Below, piece by piece: positions 32,001 to 47,000 of a stretch of DNA of 64,000 nt (its first letter is position 1; every line of letters starts with the position of its first letter). The position numbers were made by a program, and so were the translations under genes. The DNA is from Branchiostoma floridae. Lineage: Eukaryota > Chordata > Leptocardii > Amphioxiformes > Branchiostomatidae. The notes beneath the pieces were generated by a model, which saw only the letters and a program-made list of their open reading frames with translations, was not told the DNA's origin and did no database searches. Where the stretch lies: NCBI RefSeq assembly GCF_000003815.2, contig NC_049996.1:6499731-6563730 (forward strand). Reading direction: 5' to 3'.

Positions 32001-35000
32001 AATTTGAACAAGATATCTATGGTTATTCTGCTCTTTGTATGTATATAATAAACTGGTATGGCATAACTAATAGAATAAAAAGAATCTACCTGCTTATCAT
32101 CTTTTTTCCTTCAGACAAACGTAGCAACACAGTTTATCCTTTAATTTGGTAAGTTTCCAGTTTAGATTTTGAAGATTTGTTGGGGGATGTTTACATGGAG
32201 GTTATATGTGTTTATTTGGGAGATGAGAGTAAAGATACACAGTGAGTACTTAGTGATCAGTGAACGTTTGGAATACATAGTACTAGATCAAAAGAAGCGA
32301 TTTGTTGCATGAAATATTCCAAGGAAATCTGAAAACACGTTTAACTTATTTGTTAAACCTGTTGTTATTTTTGTTGTGCAACTTGAGTAAGCCCCTCGAT
32401 CTCTCCACACCAGACTTTTGGCAAAAAGAACTTTATCTTTAAAATTCTTTACCTTTTTTTTGTGCTGCCAGTCGAACCAATTTTTCTCAGAAAAAAATTC
32501 GAGAAGCGACAAATCAAATTGGTGTGGCCTAACCCAAGGATGTGACAAAACCCAGGTTTGAGCAACTGTTTGTTAGGTGGTGCCCAGGTCAAAAAATAAT
32601 GATCAGGTGATTTGGTCACACAGTTATCCAAAACTCCTTATTTTTTACTCAACACTAGTACTCTCGTTTCTGGACAATCTTCTATGATGTGGTTAATGTA
32701 AAAAAAAAAAAGAATATTGGCTCTTGGATACATGTACCATTACATCAATTTTGAGTGACTGCTTGAATATTAAGAACAAAATTTGGTATGTTTCCCGATT
32801 AAAAAATGGTTGTAACATTGTCAGGCCTGGGTTTGCTAAGACATCACCAGACATCAGGAGTAATGCACGAGTGCAGAATTAGACCACATGCGGTGCCTCA
32901 CTGGTTACTGGCAAGTAATGCAATGAGTATTTGAAAGTTGGAATATGTGTGGTCATATCTTGGCACTGTCTGGGGTTCTGTGTGATTCATGCCAAGGTTA
33001 AGCTCTCAGGCGAGTCCTTGATGACTGGTGACTTACAAAAGTGTAGAACCAAGGCTAGCATTGTTATTGGTGGACCGACTACTCTTTTTTTGGAGCTAGG
33101 AGTGAATAGGATGTTCAGCTTACAATATACATGTATAGGCGGGGCTGAATTGCAAGCTAGAGTCTGGAGCAACTGCCATTCAGCGCTTATTCAGGTGGCC
33201 TCAATCTGAAAGCAAACCCATGTGTGGCCGATGAACTAGGTTTTGAATCACTCACACTGCAAGGACCCCTACTCTACTATGGCTACCTCTTGTACCCAGA
33301 CAGAGCTTTCGTCTGGGTAAAAAAAATGATAACTATTACATTCAGTCATCATTCAAGCACACTTTTGTTGTTCTTTAATTTTCTTTTTCATCAACTCCTG
33401 CGAAAGGCAGTGCATGTGCATGAGACAACCTCAGAGTTTACATACAAATGTACTTAGTGTACACAAGGCTTACCACTATATGGCTGGCATTGATGTAATC
33501 ATCCTTTAGGCTGGAAAGCTTTACTCTGTTTTGATCATCTGAAACACAAAGAACAGCATATTTAGTCACTGTGTTACAGTAACAAATTGCGGATAGGACT
33601 TCTTGTTAACATGTGCTTACATACATGTAGTAACTGTTAGCATAATACATAACAGAGCCTCACAAACAAAAGTAAATATTGTACATTTTGTGTATGTGAC
33701 ACTATTGAAATAGGTTATAAAAGTTTATTTGCGAGATCTTGCCCAAGGGCTAATTGCAACATGACTTTTTTGTAGAATAACAGAATAAATGGTAAACATA
33801 CAAAAAATAAAGTACAATAATCTACAGTTCAATCAACAAAAAAGGGCCAGCAATTTGTTTTGATGTTCTCCCCAATAAATGGTAATGTCCACATCATGGA
33901 ATGCAAGCATGTTTACCATACATGTTTATACAACATGTTTTGCAAGGTTAGCACAGACGAACCTAGCCAAAGAAAGACCTAACCAAAGAATGGCTGTAAG
34001 GTATTTCAATATCATTTTTGCCTCATGGCAATTGTGACATTTGTGATCATCTTTGGTATTTTTTTTCCAAACCAGAGGAAATCTGATAAGCAAGAAATCA
34101 AACATGATCTTATAATAAAATTTTAAATCTGAAAAGATGCTTACAGGGCATGATGTCTGGATGTCTGTTTTTCATGGAGTAGCAGCGAGCAACAGAAATG
34201 GACTTTTGTCTTGACTCCTTCTCCTGGGCCTCCATCATACTCTGTACAGGACAAAAGGCAGGAACACAGCTTAATATCTACAGTTTTTCAAAGAAACCAC
34301 CTTGTTCTGGCGTCAAAAATTACCTGCTACCCAAATGTCAAGACCATAGCATGACTTGGACAAGAGATAAATTGAAAAATCTGATATGATATAATTCTCT
34401 CATTAATTATGCAATTAAATATGCACATGACCTCCTAACATGTGCAATTTCTATTTCATTTTGTACATCTTTGTCAAAGCTACCCAGATGCCAAAAAATC
34501 ATGAAAATCTGTTAATATTCCTATCTTGAGTTATCCTCTTCAGAATGTTTTTACAAAATTGTCCCTGCAATTCCAAACCTAGTTGCTAGGGGGTCCAAAC
34601 TCACATCACTTCTTCCTGATCAATAGAGCCATCTAACACCCCAATATTGTGACTATAGCTTGTTAGGAACCTGAGATATCAAAACCAGAAGTTCTGCTGC
34701 AGTACCAACGGAAGCTGCTAAAGGGCGCAATATCTATTAGTAAACATTTCCAGCTTTTGTAACACCCAGCAACACACCAAGTATGAAACCAATCCATTTA
34801 GCCATTCACACAAAAGCTAGTGAAAATATAACCATGGAGGTAATGAAACTATTTATAGTACATCCTTTCTACCAGGTAGGAAGGTCTTTTCCAATTCTAT
34901 GCCGCTCTTCCAGTAAAAGATGAATAAAATTCCTAAACATTTATAACATGTAGCCTGGGTAAAAATATTTTGTTAGGGCAGCAAATGTAAGGAGAGCCAG

Positions 35001-38000
35001 TAGAAATAGGATGGTACCCAGGCTTCTAACAGTTTCTATGAATGGTTCAATCGATGCCCCAGCTCAATCAATGTTGAGTTCCTATTGTTCAGCAAAATCT
35101 TGGCAAAATACAATGTCAGTAGTATAAAAACCCTCCGTTTCACAGACTGAGGTAATAATCATTCTGTAGACAAGTTAAGACTGCATATTAAAAAAAAAGA
35201 GACACAAGCCATACCTTCCAGTCACTCTCAAGTTTGGTCTGGCCACTCAGCATCTTCTTCTCCAAACCCTCAACTATCTTCTCAAGTTTGTTGACTTCTT
35301 CTAACAGCTTGTCTAAGGATGACTGGTCATTATAAGGCTCGTGGAGTAACTTGGTTTTCTCAGTCTTCCTAAGGAGCTCCTGTTTGTCTTCATTGGTCAG
35401 AACTTTTGGCATCAGAACCTGAAGTATATATGATTTGAATTTGAATAGAATTTTGAAGATGACATTATTGCATATAGAACTATTGCCAGGCCGGTTTGTA
35501 TTGCTCCTCTGATTGGTCAGAATGAATCGACACCAGCACCGGGAATCCACACCGGCAACGATGTCGATTTGCATCTAGATCTACACCGGCATCAATGCAA
35601 GGAGCGATACACACAAGAAAGTAAGAGATATGCAGGCATTGGCCAATCAAAAGGAGCGAAACATACATGTATGCCAGAGTAGAGGGAATAAGTACAGACT
35701 GCAAGGGGGAATGGCTCCTTCTGTTAACATTGATGATGAGTTGTTCTAAAAAGCCAAAGACTGCAATGTTTCAAATATTTCACATGGAAATTTTGGTTTC
35801 AAAATGCAATCTGTAATCTTCTTTATACAAATGTATGTACCAAAGAACAAATGTGAATCTTCAGAAATTTGACAAAGGAATTCACACGTATAGCATCTAT
35901 GCGTCATAAAGGAGTTCTCAAAATTGTGTAGGCTATATGATAATAACGTTAATGACCCGCCTGTTCCTCGGTGTACATGGTGTCATAACGCCTGGTCCTT
36001 TGCCATAACCACCTCATAAAACCACCTCGTTCGCTATTCGGTGGTTATAGCAAAGGACCAGGCGTTATGACACCATATACACCTCGAGGCAGGTCATTAA
36101 CCCTTAATTATAACTCAGACCTTACCACAAGACTAGCATATATATTTCACCAGTTCTCATTTTGTTAGATTTATGCTAAAAAAAATTGTGAATCCCATGT
36201 ATCCTCAATCCTCATTATAAAACCTGGAACAGCTCTAAAGTTAAGACTTGATGGATGAACTTCATGATGAAACTACAATGTACCACCCACAACTTCTCAA
36301 GTTATGCAGTGCACATGCAAACACAAACAAAAAACAACAACAAGAACAACAAAGGATATTGGAGTTTTCTTAACACAACCAGATCTCAAAAAAGACAGGC
36401 ACAAAAAGAAGAAATCTGTAGTAACAGACCCCATTGCCAGGAATTGACTGTTGACTAGGAAGAACAATTGCCATTGACTATGTATGAAGGGGCCAAGCTT
36501 TTAGACCAAGAAGACAACAGACATATCCAGGAGATTCAAGAAGTCATCTTGATACATAAGTCAGCCCCAGTGATGAACCGGGACGAGAACTTAGCCATCA
36601 TTGGTACTGTGTCTCAGCACAAAAATGCCACCTAGATCTGCTACATATAGTGGTGAGAAGCAGCATTAACTGGTTAGAAGCTCTGAGGAAGATGTCTGAC
36701 ACACATCAAAACGTCAGCAAGTTAGAAAAACTAGTTGTGTAAAAGAAAACTCCAATATTCTATGATCTACCAACCTGATAAGATTATTTTGAGAAGAACA
36801 ACAAAGTGTACACGTACCTGATGAGAGTCTTTGAGAGCCTGGTGTTCACCCTCTGGACTTGATGATAGCAGGTCATCAGTACCAGTGTTGCCTGTGGAGC
36901 TCATGACAGGAACAGGCTGCAGAATAGACCCACCACCCACCATACCAGCTGAAGGTCCAACTGCAGGGAAATGCTGATCATGACTGGCAATAGCAGCTGA
37001 TGGATTGATCTGAAGAACATTCTGATTGGGCAAATTTGTCTCCTTCCGTCCTGGAGCAGCATTCTGGTTGGCCAGGAAAGTCACCGGATGTACATTCTGA
37101 TTGTCTACATTAGAATCCTGTTGATTAATTGGTTGAGTGCTTTGGAAAGGCAGTTGGGATGTTGGTACCATTTGGTGCTGAGGGATACTCTGTGGTAGTA
37201 ATGGAAGCTGACCTGAAGGCAGCAGCTGGGGATGAACACCATGAACGGTACCATCGGCCGTCTGATTAGTGACAACATGCAAACCTGGTGATTTGATAGT
37301 TTGAAAGTCTTGACCCGTCCCAGGGTGAATAGTCATAAACTGCATTTCTGATGATAGATTAGGAGGAGCATAGGCTGGAACTGAGTTGTTCACATTCAGA
37401 TTTGCAGTAGGGAAATGAAGAGCTGAGCTATGTTGAACAGATTCACAACGGTCACTGACAACCGTTTGAGGAACCTGAATTCCATAAGCACTGTCTTCCT
37501 GCAAATGTGCTTGCTGCTGGCTGTTGCTGGCGACAGGAAACCTCCCCTGATGATGAGTGGAGCTGATTGTTGTCTGGTCATACTGCTGACCAGGGTTAAA
37601 TTTGTGAGGAAGTTCCTGGGTTTGTCCTGCAGACGGAAAAGCTGGGCCTTTCTCCTGCAGCTGCATGGCTGGCAGAAGGCTTTCCTGTTGTTTGTGGGTA
37701 ACAATAGGGGTGCTGAGAGTGTCAACTGTCTGGGCCATTCCACTGCCACCCCACTGGAAGTGATTCCCATGCATGTGTCCTCCTGTGTGCTGCTGTACAG
37801 GACCAGGCTGCTGCTGTATGCTCTGGTATGGCTGTGTGTGGAGGTTACTCATCATCACCCCTTCTCCACATGACATGTTGTCTTCTGAAGAGCCTTTTAG
37901 GAAACTCCACTGTGGAGGATATGTTTGTCCGTTATTCACAGATTGAGGCAAGGTTGTGGATGACAGCTGACCTACTGACTGGGCTGGAGTATTCTGATGG

Positions 38001-41000
38001 TGTGACCAACTGGAGGGGGGGCCTTGGAAATCTGTCTGAGTTGGTGCAGTTAAAGGATCATGCACTGGATTGATGTCAGCACTCCCATATGCCAGACTTC
38101 CATCTGTACCAGTGGATGACATAGTGTTGTCCAGGTTTGTACTTGGCCTCAGATTGGACTGCACGGACAATGCAGCTGGGATATTTGAGGTTCTGACAGA
38201 GTAAGGAGTGGAGAACTGTGGAGGATTAGGTGGTACAACTGTGTGGAACACACCAACAGCTGGTTCCTCAAGGTTATAAGGTCCTCCAGTGGTGATGGGC
38301 GTCGGCAGGGGAGCCATTGATGCAGCTGTAGGGCCAAGGTTAGGTTTTGGTGCAGTGGGACGGGCTGGTGGCTTCTTGGGGCGTCTGCTTTTTGTCCTAC
38401 AGGAACAGGAAAAAAGTCTGTTAAGACTTTTATCTACTGAAGTCTAATGAAGCTGTATCAGTCACGGTGTTTGCTACATGTACATGTATGCAGCAGGGAC
38501 ACGTAAATTTCCTTATATATAGAATGAATAATGAAAATGAAGTAAGGATAAGCTGATACTAAATGTATGCTTAGTGTATTGTGCTACTGCAAACTCAAAA
38601 CCTCTGCTATTACTCCATTTATCCAGCAACAGGACTGGTGTTTCAAAATGAATTGTGTTGACAACTTGGCAGTGAGTCACAACAGGTGATACTGCAACGA
38701 TTGGCAGATGACCCACCTGTCCATAATCTGCTGTCTTTCCTCCTCCTGTACCTTACACACACCTCTGGTTCTCTGGAGAAGTTTGCTGACATTGGTCTGC
38801 AGCTTCTGGTAGAAGTCCACACCTTTCTGACACTTGGCCAACAGGTCTTCATTTGCATCATAAGAGGCAATCAGTGACTGGACCATATTTTGTCTCCTAG
38901 AAAAATGTAGGTACATTATATAAGCTCAGTGCAAGGAATAAAAAATTCACAACGATTATACGATATACACAAGTCATGTGGTACATTAAACCAGTTTAAC
39001 CAGTACCAGTTTAACCTTACTAAACTTAGTACAGTCGGGAAAATGTGCTCTCTTATAGTAAAAGAGTGTTGCGGGAGGATCTAGGGTAAGGTATAGTAAA
39101 TGCATGATTGTGTTTCCTCGTCGTCGTTCACCATGTTCTGCCTTTACAGTCTTTGAAAAGTCCTGCAGCTACATTCAGTCTTTCTTTATCTTTCTCCACA
39201 ATGCTCTGCATCATGAAATCCTCCTTGGCTCTTGGACTTTCAAGCTAACCTGATATACCCAAGTGTAGCCACAACTTATTCCTCCACTTTTCAATATTTT
39301 TGACAAAAGTAAAAAAAAAGGCAAGAAAACAGCCACAAACCATACTTTTTACACTTAAGAATGCACCCCAATTAAACTACCCTTGATTTGGGGTAAGTCC
39401 CAGACAAATCTGTGTCTGTGGAACTGAAATGGAAAATGGAAACAAGAGTTCGGAGACCTCATACTACCATGAAATATTCTGATTATGCAAATGTCAACCA
39501 CATTTGCATAATTTATGATTGGTTACTTACACAGGTCACAATGTTGACGATCCAATCATTTACTAGATTGCACTTAGATGAATTAGGACACTTTCACATT
39601 AATTATGCAAATTAGGGACTTGTGTGCATAATTGGTATCTGCTAATCTTCCACCTGCCACAAACTACACGGTACATGTATTTGAGTCCTATAGTGGAAAA
39701 CACCAGTCTGTAAATATAGATTGTGCTCATTAAGTAATGCAAATAAAGTAAAAATTTGCATAATTTGCACTTTATAATGTACACATCTGCCAAAGATACT
39801 TCCATGCTAAATATCATGGAAATCCATCTGTCCTATGTTCCATTATGCTCCTTGAAAGATTTTGACAAAGATGCCCCTGCAGTTCCAGAGCAAGCCACTA
39901 GGGGGCCCAACATAATCACTTCTTCCTTACATCACAAGCTATCTGCCACCAAAAAATTAAGACCAAAGCATGTTGAGCTCAAAAGATGCAAAAAATTGTA
40001 CTGCAGTCCAAGGTCACACACCAGGGGGCCCAAAGTCGACCCTGAACTTTGTCTAATAGTATGCAACACCAAATATCATTACAATCCAGTTATGGTGACC
40101 ACAAATATCCAGACACACAAACAGACACACACACAGACAGACACACACAGTGACACACAGACAGACATACCAAAAGCTATACCTCCATTTCTTAATGGAG
40201 GTAATAATCAAGTTAAGTATGCGTCCCTCTCTGCCAATTTTTAACACATCTTGAACCAAACAAATTCAATTTATTATGTTTTCTATTCTTTCCCCTTTGC
40301 ACAAATCAAGGATTACAGCAGGAGTATAATCAAACAACAGATAGTGAGTGAGTGACAAATCAGGGACCTCTTTGTCCTTGTTTAAATTTGTAAATTAAAA
40401 GTGTTCCCCAAAGGCATGATTGTCTCTACAAACTTAAGGAATGACCTACTGCAAGTAACAATTTAATCACTGTATAGTGCTGAACCAAACAAAAACATGT
40501 ACTATAGTTTTGCATCTTTCCTAGAACTGTAGCAGCCACCTTAAGCACATTCATCCATGCAATACGTTAAACCTCAATTATACAATCTGACTTTGGCAAA
40601 AAATTACAGCACCTTTGATGTTTGAAAATTTTTAAAAAGTGTACTTCATCTGAGAAAATATGGCAACTTCAACACATTTAATTAGTCTGCATGTACTTGT
40701 GATAGACACAAGCCCAAAACTGCCCTGATGTAGACTGTTCTCATCAGGCCTGTGATTTGGGTCCCAAAGCTGTGGTTTGCCTATGCAGTGTTACAAGCAG
40801 CAAAGGGTTGTTTTGTGACAAACTAAATCGTAAAATATGTTGGATTTTTTCCAAACAAATTTGGCCCTGAAAATGCAGGAAATAGTGTTACTGAGGGTTA
40901 TAGATTTGAACATTTTCAGGGAGAGGATTCCCACAGACCCCATACTACAATTGCAATGTACATTAATTTTGTACATGTGCTCTGGTATCGCTTAGCACAT

Positions 41001-44000
41001 GGCTTTGTTGCACTAAGATGCCCCTATGCTGTGACAAAATCCTTCTGAGAAAACTGTTATGGAGAGGTGCTTCATGCACATGTACAAATGTACCTTTGTT
41101 CAGTCTCTATGCTGGCCTTCCTCGTAGCTGCATACTTGGCATTGACCTCAGTGAGTGCCTTTAGGATATTGTCTTGAGCAGCTAGGTTCTGGTGGATGTA
41201 TGCTATCACCTGGTCATACTTCTTAAGCTCCTGTTTGAACAAATCCTACAAAGAACACAGAACATAAAAAGTCATGTACATACTTCAAGTCATTCAAGTT
41301 CACCACAAAATATGAGGAAATCGCTCAAAATGACCTTGACATTTTCTTGCTGCATTTTTGGTGTTATTTCAAGTATCGTTCATGTTGAGGTCCGTGTACA
41401 ACACGCTTCCGTAACCAGTAAACCTGTATAGATGGAGATTAAGAGAAGACCCAGCTTGCAAGCTCTGTGGTGAGACGGGAACAATGGCACACATCCTTTC
41501 CAGCTGTTAAGTAGTCCTCTCCTAGGGAAGGTATTGTTAGCGTCATGATAAGGTGTTTTCAACAACTGCAAGCATCCTAGAAGTACTAGTAGAATGGAAG
41601 AGAAAGCGCCACATGAAGGTGAAATAGCCAGCTATGGTGCTTGTTAGAGAGTCATCTTCCTGCAACAGAAAGAGCAGCATTCAGCACATTACAGGATGGC
41701 AGTCCTGGCTGTTCCCGGTAGAAGTAGGGTGCAGAGGTTTCCCAGCTTAGTCCATGTGGAAGCTATTAACAGCAGGAGGAGCGACAGGAAGAGCAAGAAA
41801 GAATGCAGTGCACAGGATAGGGGAAGCAGTGGAGGCTGCCTCATGTTGGCTGTGGAGGAAGAGGGAGGAAGTAGGCTGTAGGAAGTAGGAGCAGGTACAT
41901 GTAAGTAGTAGGTTGCCGCCACTGCTGGACCCGACAGAAAGCGGATGTAATGGATAGGGTCAAAACAGATAATGAGAGCTGCTCCATCTGAAGACGTCCG
42001 TGACCTCACAGAGCGATGGCACTCCATTCATCACTACACGTGAGTGGAGTTATGAAGGCATCATTGATGTATTTACCAACTGCTCGAGGAACCTCCTCGA
42101 ACACAGGACCCACATTTTAAGGTGCAGTCCCAACCAAGATGCCCTACCCATGATTGAACCAGGGGCTCCCAGGTACCAATTTTAGTTAGAGACGTGAGCT
42201 CAACTGTAATTTGCTACCATTTGAGCTACAGGGACATCCCTGGAGAAAAAAGTACAACATACTTATTACAAATTAAATGTAAATTGTGATCTCTGGAAGC
42301 TCTGACCCCCAGAAGAAGGATGTGTGGATTACTGTAGTGTGGGGTTGCTGGAAACTGCTGCCCAGTCCGGTCGGCGGAAACTGCTGCCTGGTCCAGTCAG
42401 GGTGTGGTTTGGGGAGGTTAGAGTATTGCTCACGGCAGAGCAAGCTGCACTCAAGATACCTTGCTCTGCTGTATGCAACACTCAAAACCCCCAAAGCCAG
42501 TCCCAAAACTGGACCAGGCAGCTGTTTCCGCCGACCAACCAGGCAGCATTTTCTGCCCACCACTAGAGTGGGAGAGTGAGGCAGACTGAAGTGGTGACCC
42601 GAGAAGAATAAGAATGTGAACCAGACAGTGAGTGAGTGAGTGGACTCTGTTTGAGGGTGTTTCATCACCTCTAAATTGCCTTGATCCCGTGTGACCAGTA
42701 CTTGGGTAATGTCATCATTCTGGATCTGCTCCCTTAGCTGGTTCTCCAGCATCTTCCTCTGCTGCTGCATCTCTTCTACTTTCTCCTTCAACATCTTCAG
42801 GTTCTTCCTCACATTCTCATCAACTGGTGCTGTAGCAGACAGGAATGAAGCAGAATGAAGATGCAGGGTTAATCAATGTTACCAAATTGTGTGGATGGTG
42901 ACTGTGATGATAGGTTGTTTTAAGAGAGCCACAGCTCCAGCATATGGAAATTCAAGATGGTCACCACAATTGGGTTCATTTTTCAAAGCTAAAAGTGGGT
43001 AACAGACCATTCCAGCTCAGGGTGCTATGGACTGAAGGCAACAGTTTGGCCAATTTATGGTTTATAGCAATGAACAAACATGAACTGTACACATACTCTA
43101 AGGTTGGGTCTCTAATTTCCTTGTTGAAAAATTTGGTCAATGGTAATCCAAGACATACATGTAAGACAACAGTTGCTCCTTTGTGATGGAAGGGGATTAA
43201 CTGATCGACTTACCCACCACTAGAAAAAAAATGTACTGGAAATGTTACAATTGATGGGGAGGCACCTAGTGTTAACAGGCTTCTATACCTCTGCTGACAG
43301 GGAATAATCAAGCACACACACAGAAGTATAGAACAATGTTGTATTCAGATGAGTCGCTAGATCCAGACTAAATTCCCAGAGGCCTCAGTCCGCATGCATG
43401 GACTGTTCCATTGGTGTGTGGGGAAACTAAACTATTCTACGTAATCTAACACCTACATTTTGTAGGGGTAAAATGAGAAGTAAAGAAAACTGGCAGGATG
43501 GGCCAGGCAATGATAGGAACCCCCATGCACACCCTTTGGGCCTAAAAAAGGTAGCCTAGGCAAGCTTTTCTGCAGACCCCATCACAACTGGCACACTCCA
43601 GTTTATTTAGGGACATGCAGCCTGGAATTGAGACTTACATGTAAAACAAACTATATTACTCCTAACTGCTTTCCCCTTTAGGAGATAAAAATAATAATGT
43701 ACAGACCATCCATGATGTTCTGTGAAGGCAGCGCTGCCTGTAGAACATCCAAAGGTCCAGACAGAAGTTTAAGGTTGTTGACATGGGTGCTCATGGATGT
43801 ACGTAGGTCTGTGCTGGTCTGGGAGGCCTTAGCGTGTGCTTCCTTGTACTTGTCCAACTCTCGCGCGATTTCACTGCAGATAATGGAGGTTGACCTTGGT
43901 CCGTATGCATCCTGTGAGGAATACAACACCACTGCCAAATGAAATGAAACTACAAAGTTTTACATCTTCCTTGTTAAAGTCTTGCCATTGCCAATGCAAC

Positions 44001-47000
44001 TGTTACAATTCCTGTAATATTTTGTATACGCTGTTGATCTACAGTACATGTACAGTGGAATTTAAAATCATTGATCTCTTTCAGAGGTGTCAAAGACAAA
44101 ATTTGCTAGGTGATTACTGTAACAGGGTTTACCATTACGTCAATGCAAGCTCTGATTTGCAGGTGTTAACATTAAGGCTTGATCTACGATAAGGCCCCAG
44201 CAAGTAAATGTCATTGATCAGCACATTGAAAAGAAAATTGTTTTACCTTTCGGCAATGGTCAACATACTGAGAATGGGAATATAAAATGCTGCTTGCTGT
44301 GCCTGAGGGAGCCAGCCCAGCCAATGATATAAAACATACCTGGAAGTCTTTTTCCTTCACCTTCTCATCCCCTACCAGCTGTTCCACTTCTGTCAGCCCT
44401 TCCTCCACATCCAACCTCACACTAGATAATACTGGACACAAACAAATATTAGTGTTGCACAACGACTGCATTGGTGACTATGTAAGGCAATGTATGGACA
44501 CAAAGTTTGAACACATCCAACACACTGTTACAGTAGCAGACCCTATTTCGATACAGCAGCCATTTTGCCTCATCTCATGCACCAAAATGAGGCTGTAGGT
44601 GGGTAGCTGTTAGTCCCTAATTGAAAGCCTGTATTACAGCATACTAATAGGTAGATCATCTTCATTGTGGTACGTTTTGCCCCTCTAATTTGAAACGCTG
44701 CAGAATATGTGCTTGCAATGTGTAGAAAATATTGTTTAAGTCTGAAAAGAGGGTCTTCATAGGTATAAATTGTAAGCTAGTATACAATAATATTATTACC
44801 TTCGCCGAGAAGGATATATTTTCGGTTAAGGCCTCGTGTTGTGTCCCTATATGTAGGTCAACAGCATATAACTCAAGAAGCTGTGTATGGATTTTAATGA
44901 TATTTGGTATTTGAGTAGCGGTTGCGGAAAGGAAGGTCGTGTTCGAAAATGGTTGGCGTAGCCTTTTTCCGTCACGACGGTATCGGGCCAAACGTGTGCA
45001 TCCGCCTTCTCGTAAACAGTATAACTCGAGGACCCTTGAATGGATCCTGATAATATTTGGCAGGTGGGTAGGGGTCAGGAAAACGAAGGTCAAGTTCGAT
45101 AATGGGCCTCCTAGCGGCTCCCTAAGGTACTGCAGCAAAACTTTTAATTTTGACATCTCGTGTTCTAGACATGCTGTGGTCATGATTCTTAAGTGGTAGA
45201 TAGCCCTTGGGGCAGAGAGTAAGTGCTGTGAGTTTGAACCCCCTAGTGGCATTTTTAGAACTGCAGGCACCAATTTCCTTTCAAACTTTGGACGAGAATA
45301 ACTCGAGAACGTGTTGACGGATCATCATGATTTTTGGTATGTAGATAGAATGAGTGATGACTTACATAATGTAATACTAATCATGCAAATCAACAGCTAA
45401 TTTGCATAATTGATGAGGAAAGTTCATAAATCCATGCCAACAGCATATAACTCAAGAAGCTGTATATGGATTTTCATGATATTTGGTATTAAAGTAGCGG
45501 TTGTGGAAAGAAAGGTCGAGTTGGAAAATGGTTGGCGTAGCATTTTTCGCCAGGACGGTAGCAGGCCGAGTGTGTGCGTCCATTTGTTTGTGGAATGCAT
45601 AACTCAAGAAGCCTTGAACGGATCCTGATAATATTTGGTAGGTGGGTATGGGTAAGGAAAACAAAGGTCGAGGTCGATAATGGGCCCCCTAGCGGCTTCC
45701 TAAGGTACTGCAGCAAAACTTCAATTTTTGACATCTCGTGTTCTGAACATGCTGTGGTCGTGATTTTTGAATGGTAGTACATTGGTACATAGCCTAAGTG
45801 ATGACGTACATAAAGTAATACTTATTATGCAAATCAACAGCTAATTTGCATAATTGATGAGGAAAGTTCATAAATCCACTGAATTCCATGATAGGGCTTT
45901 CAAACTTGCACCATGTAGCAGAAATGTAAGAGAAATGTGCAATACATATCAATTATGCAAATGATGACCTGATTTACATAATTGATGAGAAACATGAACA
46001 TGTTGATGGATCATCATGATTTTTGGTATGTACATGTAGATAGCCTAAGTGAAGAGTTACATAGTGGGATACTTATCATACAAATTAACAGAAAATTGAC
46101 ATGATTAATGAGGAAAGTTTATGAAAGTTGCACTGGAAAGTATCACAACAGTGTAAATAATTTCATTGTCACCTCTGCCAAGAAGTTAATGTTTTTGTGT
46201 TTGTGGGGAACACACGTTCATGCAGCCGTTTGCTACTGGGGTAGGTCCTCTTTAGTGATACTAGTACATGAATAATACCATAAAGTCTTGAATAAAGGCA
46301 TGAATATTTGGCGAAGGGATGTGTTCGTGGAACTCTAGTTTTCTAAATCTTATGCACAGAAATAACGACTTTAAGTGTGACCCATGTAGTTCCACCCTGA
46401 GATTCGTGTGGGGAATTAAAAAGGAAGAGAAGTGAAGAGAGGGGCGCTAGCTGGGAGAGACTGGATGATGATGGGAGAACAAGACTTAGTGTATAATAAC
46501 TCACAGTGTAATGTGGTTCTTCTGGACCCCTCCCACAAGAAAAAACTGTTTAGTACTGGTACAACATACCGTTACCCACCCCTATCAATATCTGAAAAAA
46601 AAAAAATGAATGAAAATTTTGCCAAAATCGAGGTAAAAAAATATTTTCTACACAATCATGGCAAGCGCATATTCTGCTGCAGTATTTCAAGTTAGAGTGG
46701 CAAAACTTACCATTGGAGATGGCCCACTTATGCTGTAATACACCAGATCATGTCCTTTGATATAGGGACTAACAGCTATACAGCTACAGCCTTGTTTGGT
46801 ACATGACCCAAATGGCTGCCATTTGGACCCTATCTGGAATCAACTTCTGAAATCAAGAAGGGGCCTAGACCTGCCTAAATACCCCTATCACAATAATTCC
46901 AAATTCAGCAGGAATCAATTAAACCATAATGAGCCTGAATGAAGAATTTCAAAATTCCAGCCACATTTGGCAAGAATTTCAAAACAAGTTCAAGGAGTAC

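Noticed and set aside
36767-36817. Extension of the 516-codon frame beyond 36818
   Set aside because: The frame reads past a good donor (GTACGT) that joins exon 17 in phase; the extra residues are intronic.
37430-37873. Plus-strand 147-codon frame
   Set aside because: Antisense shadow of PTPN23 exon 16; no family resemblance.
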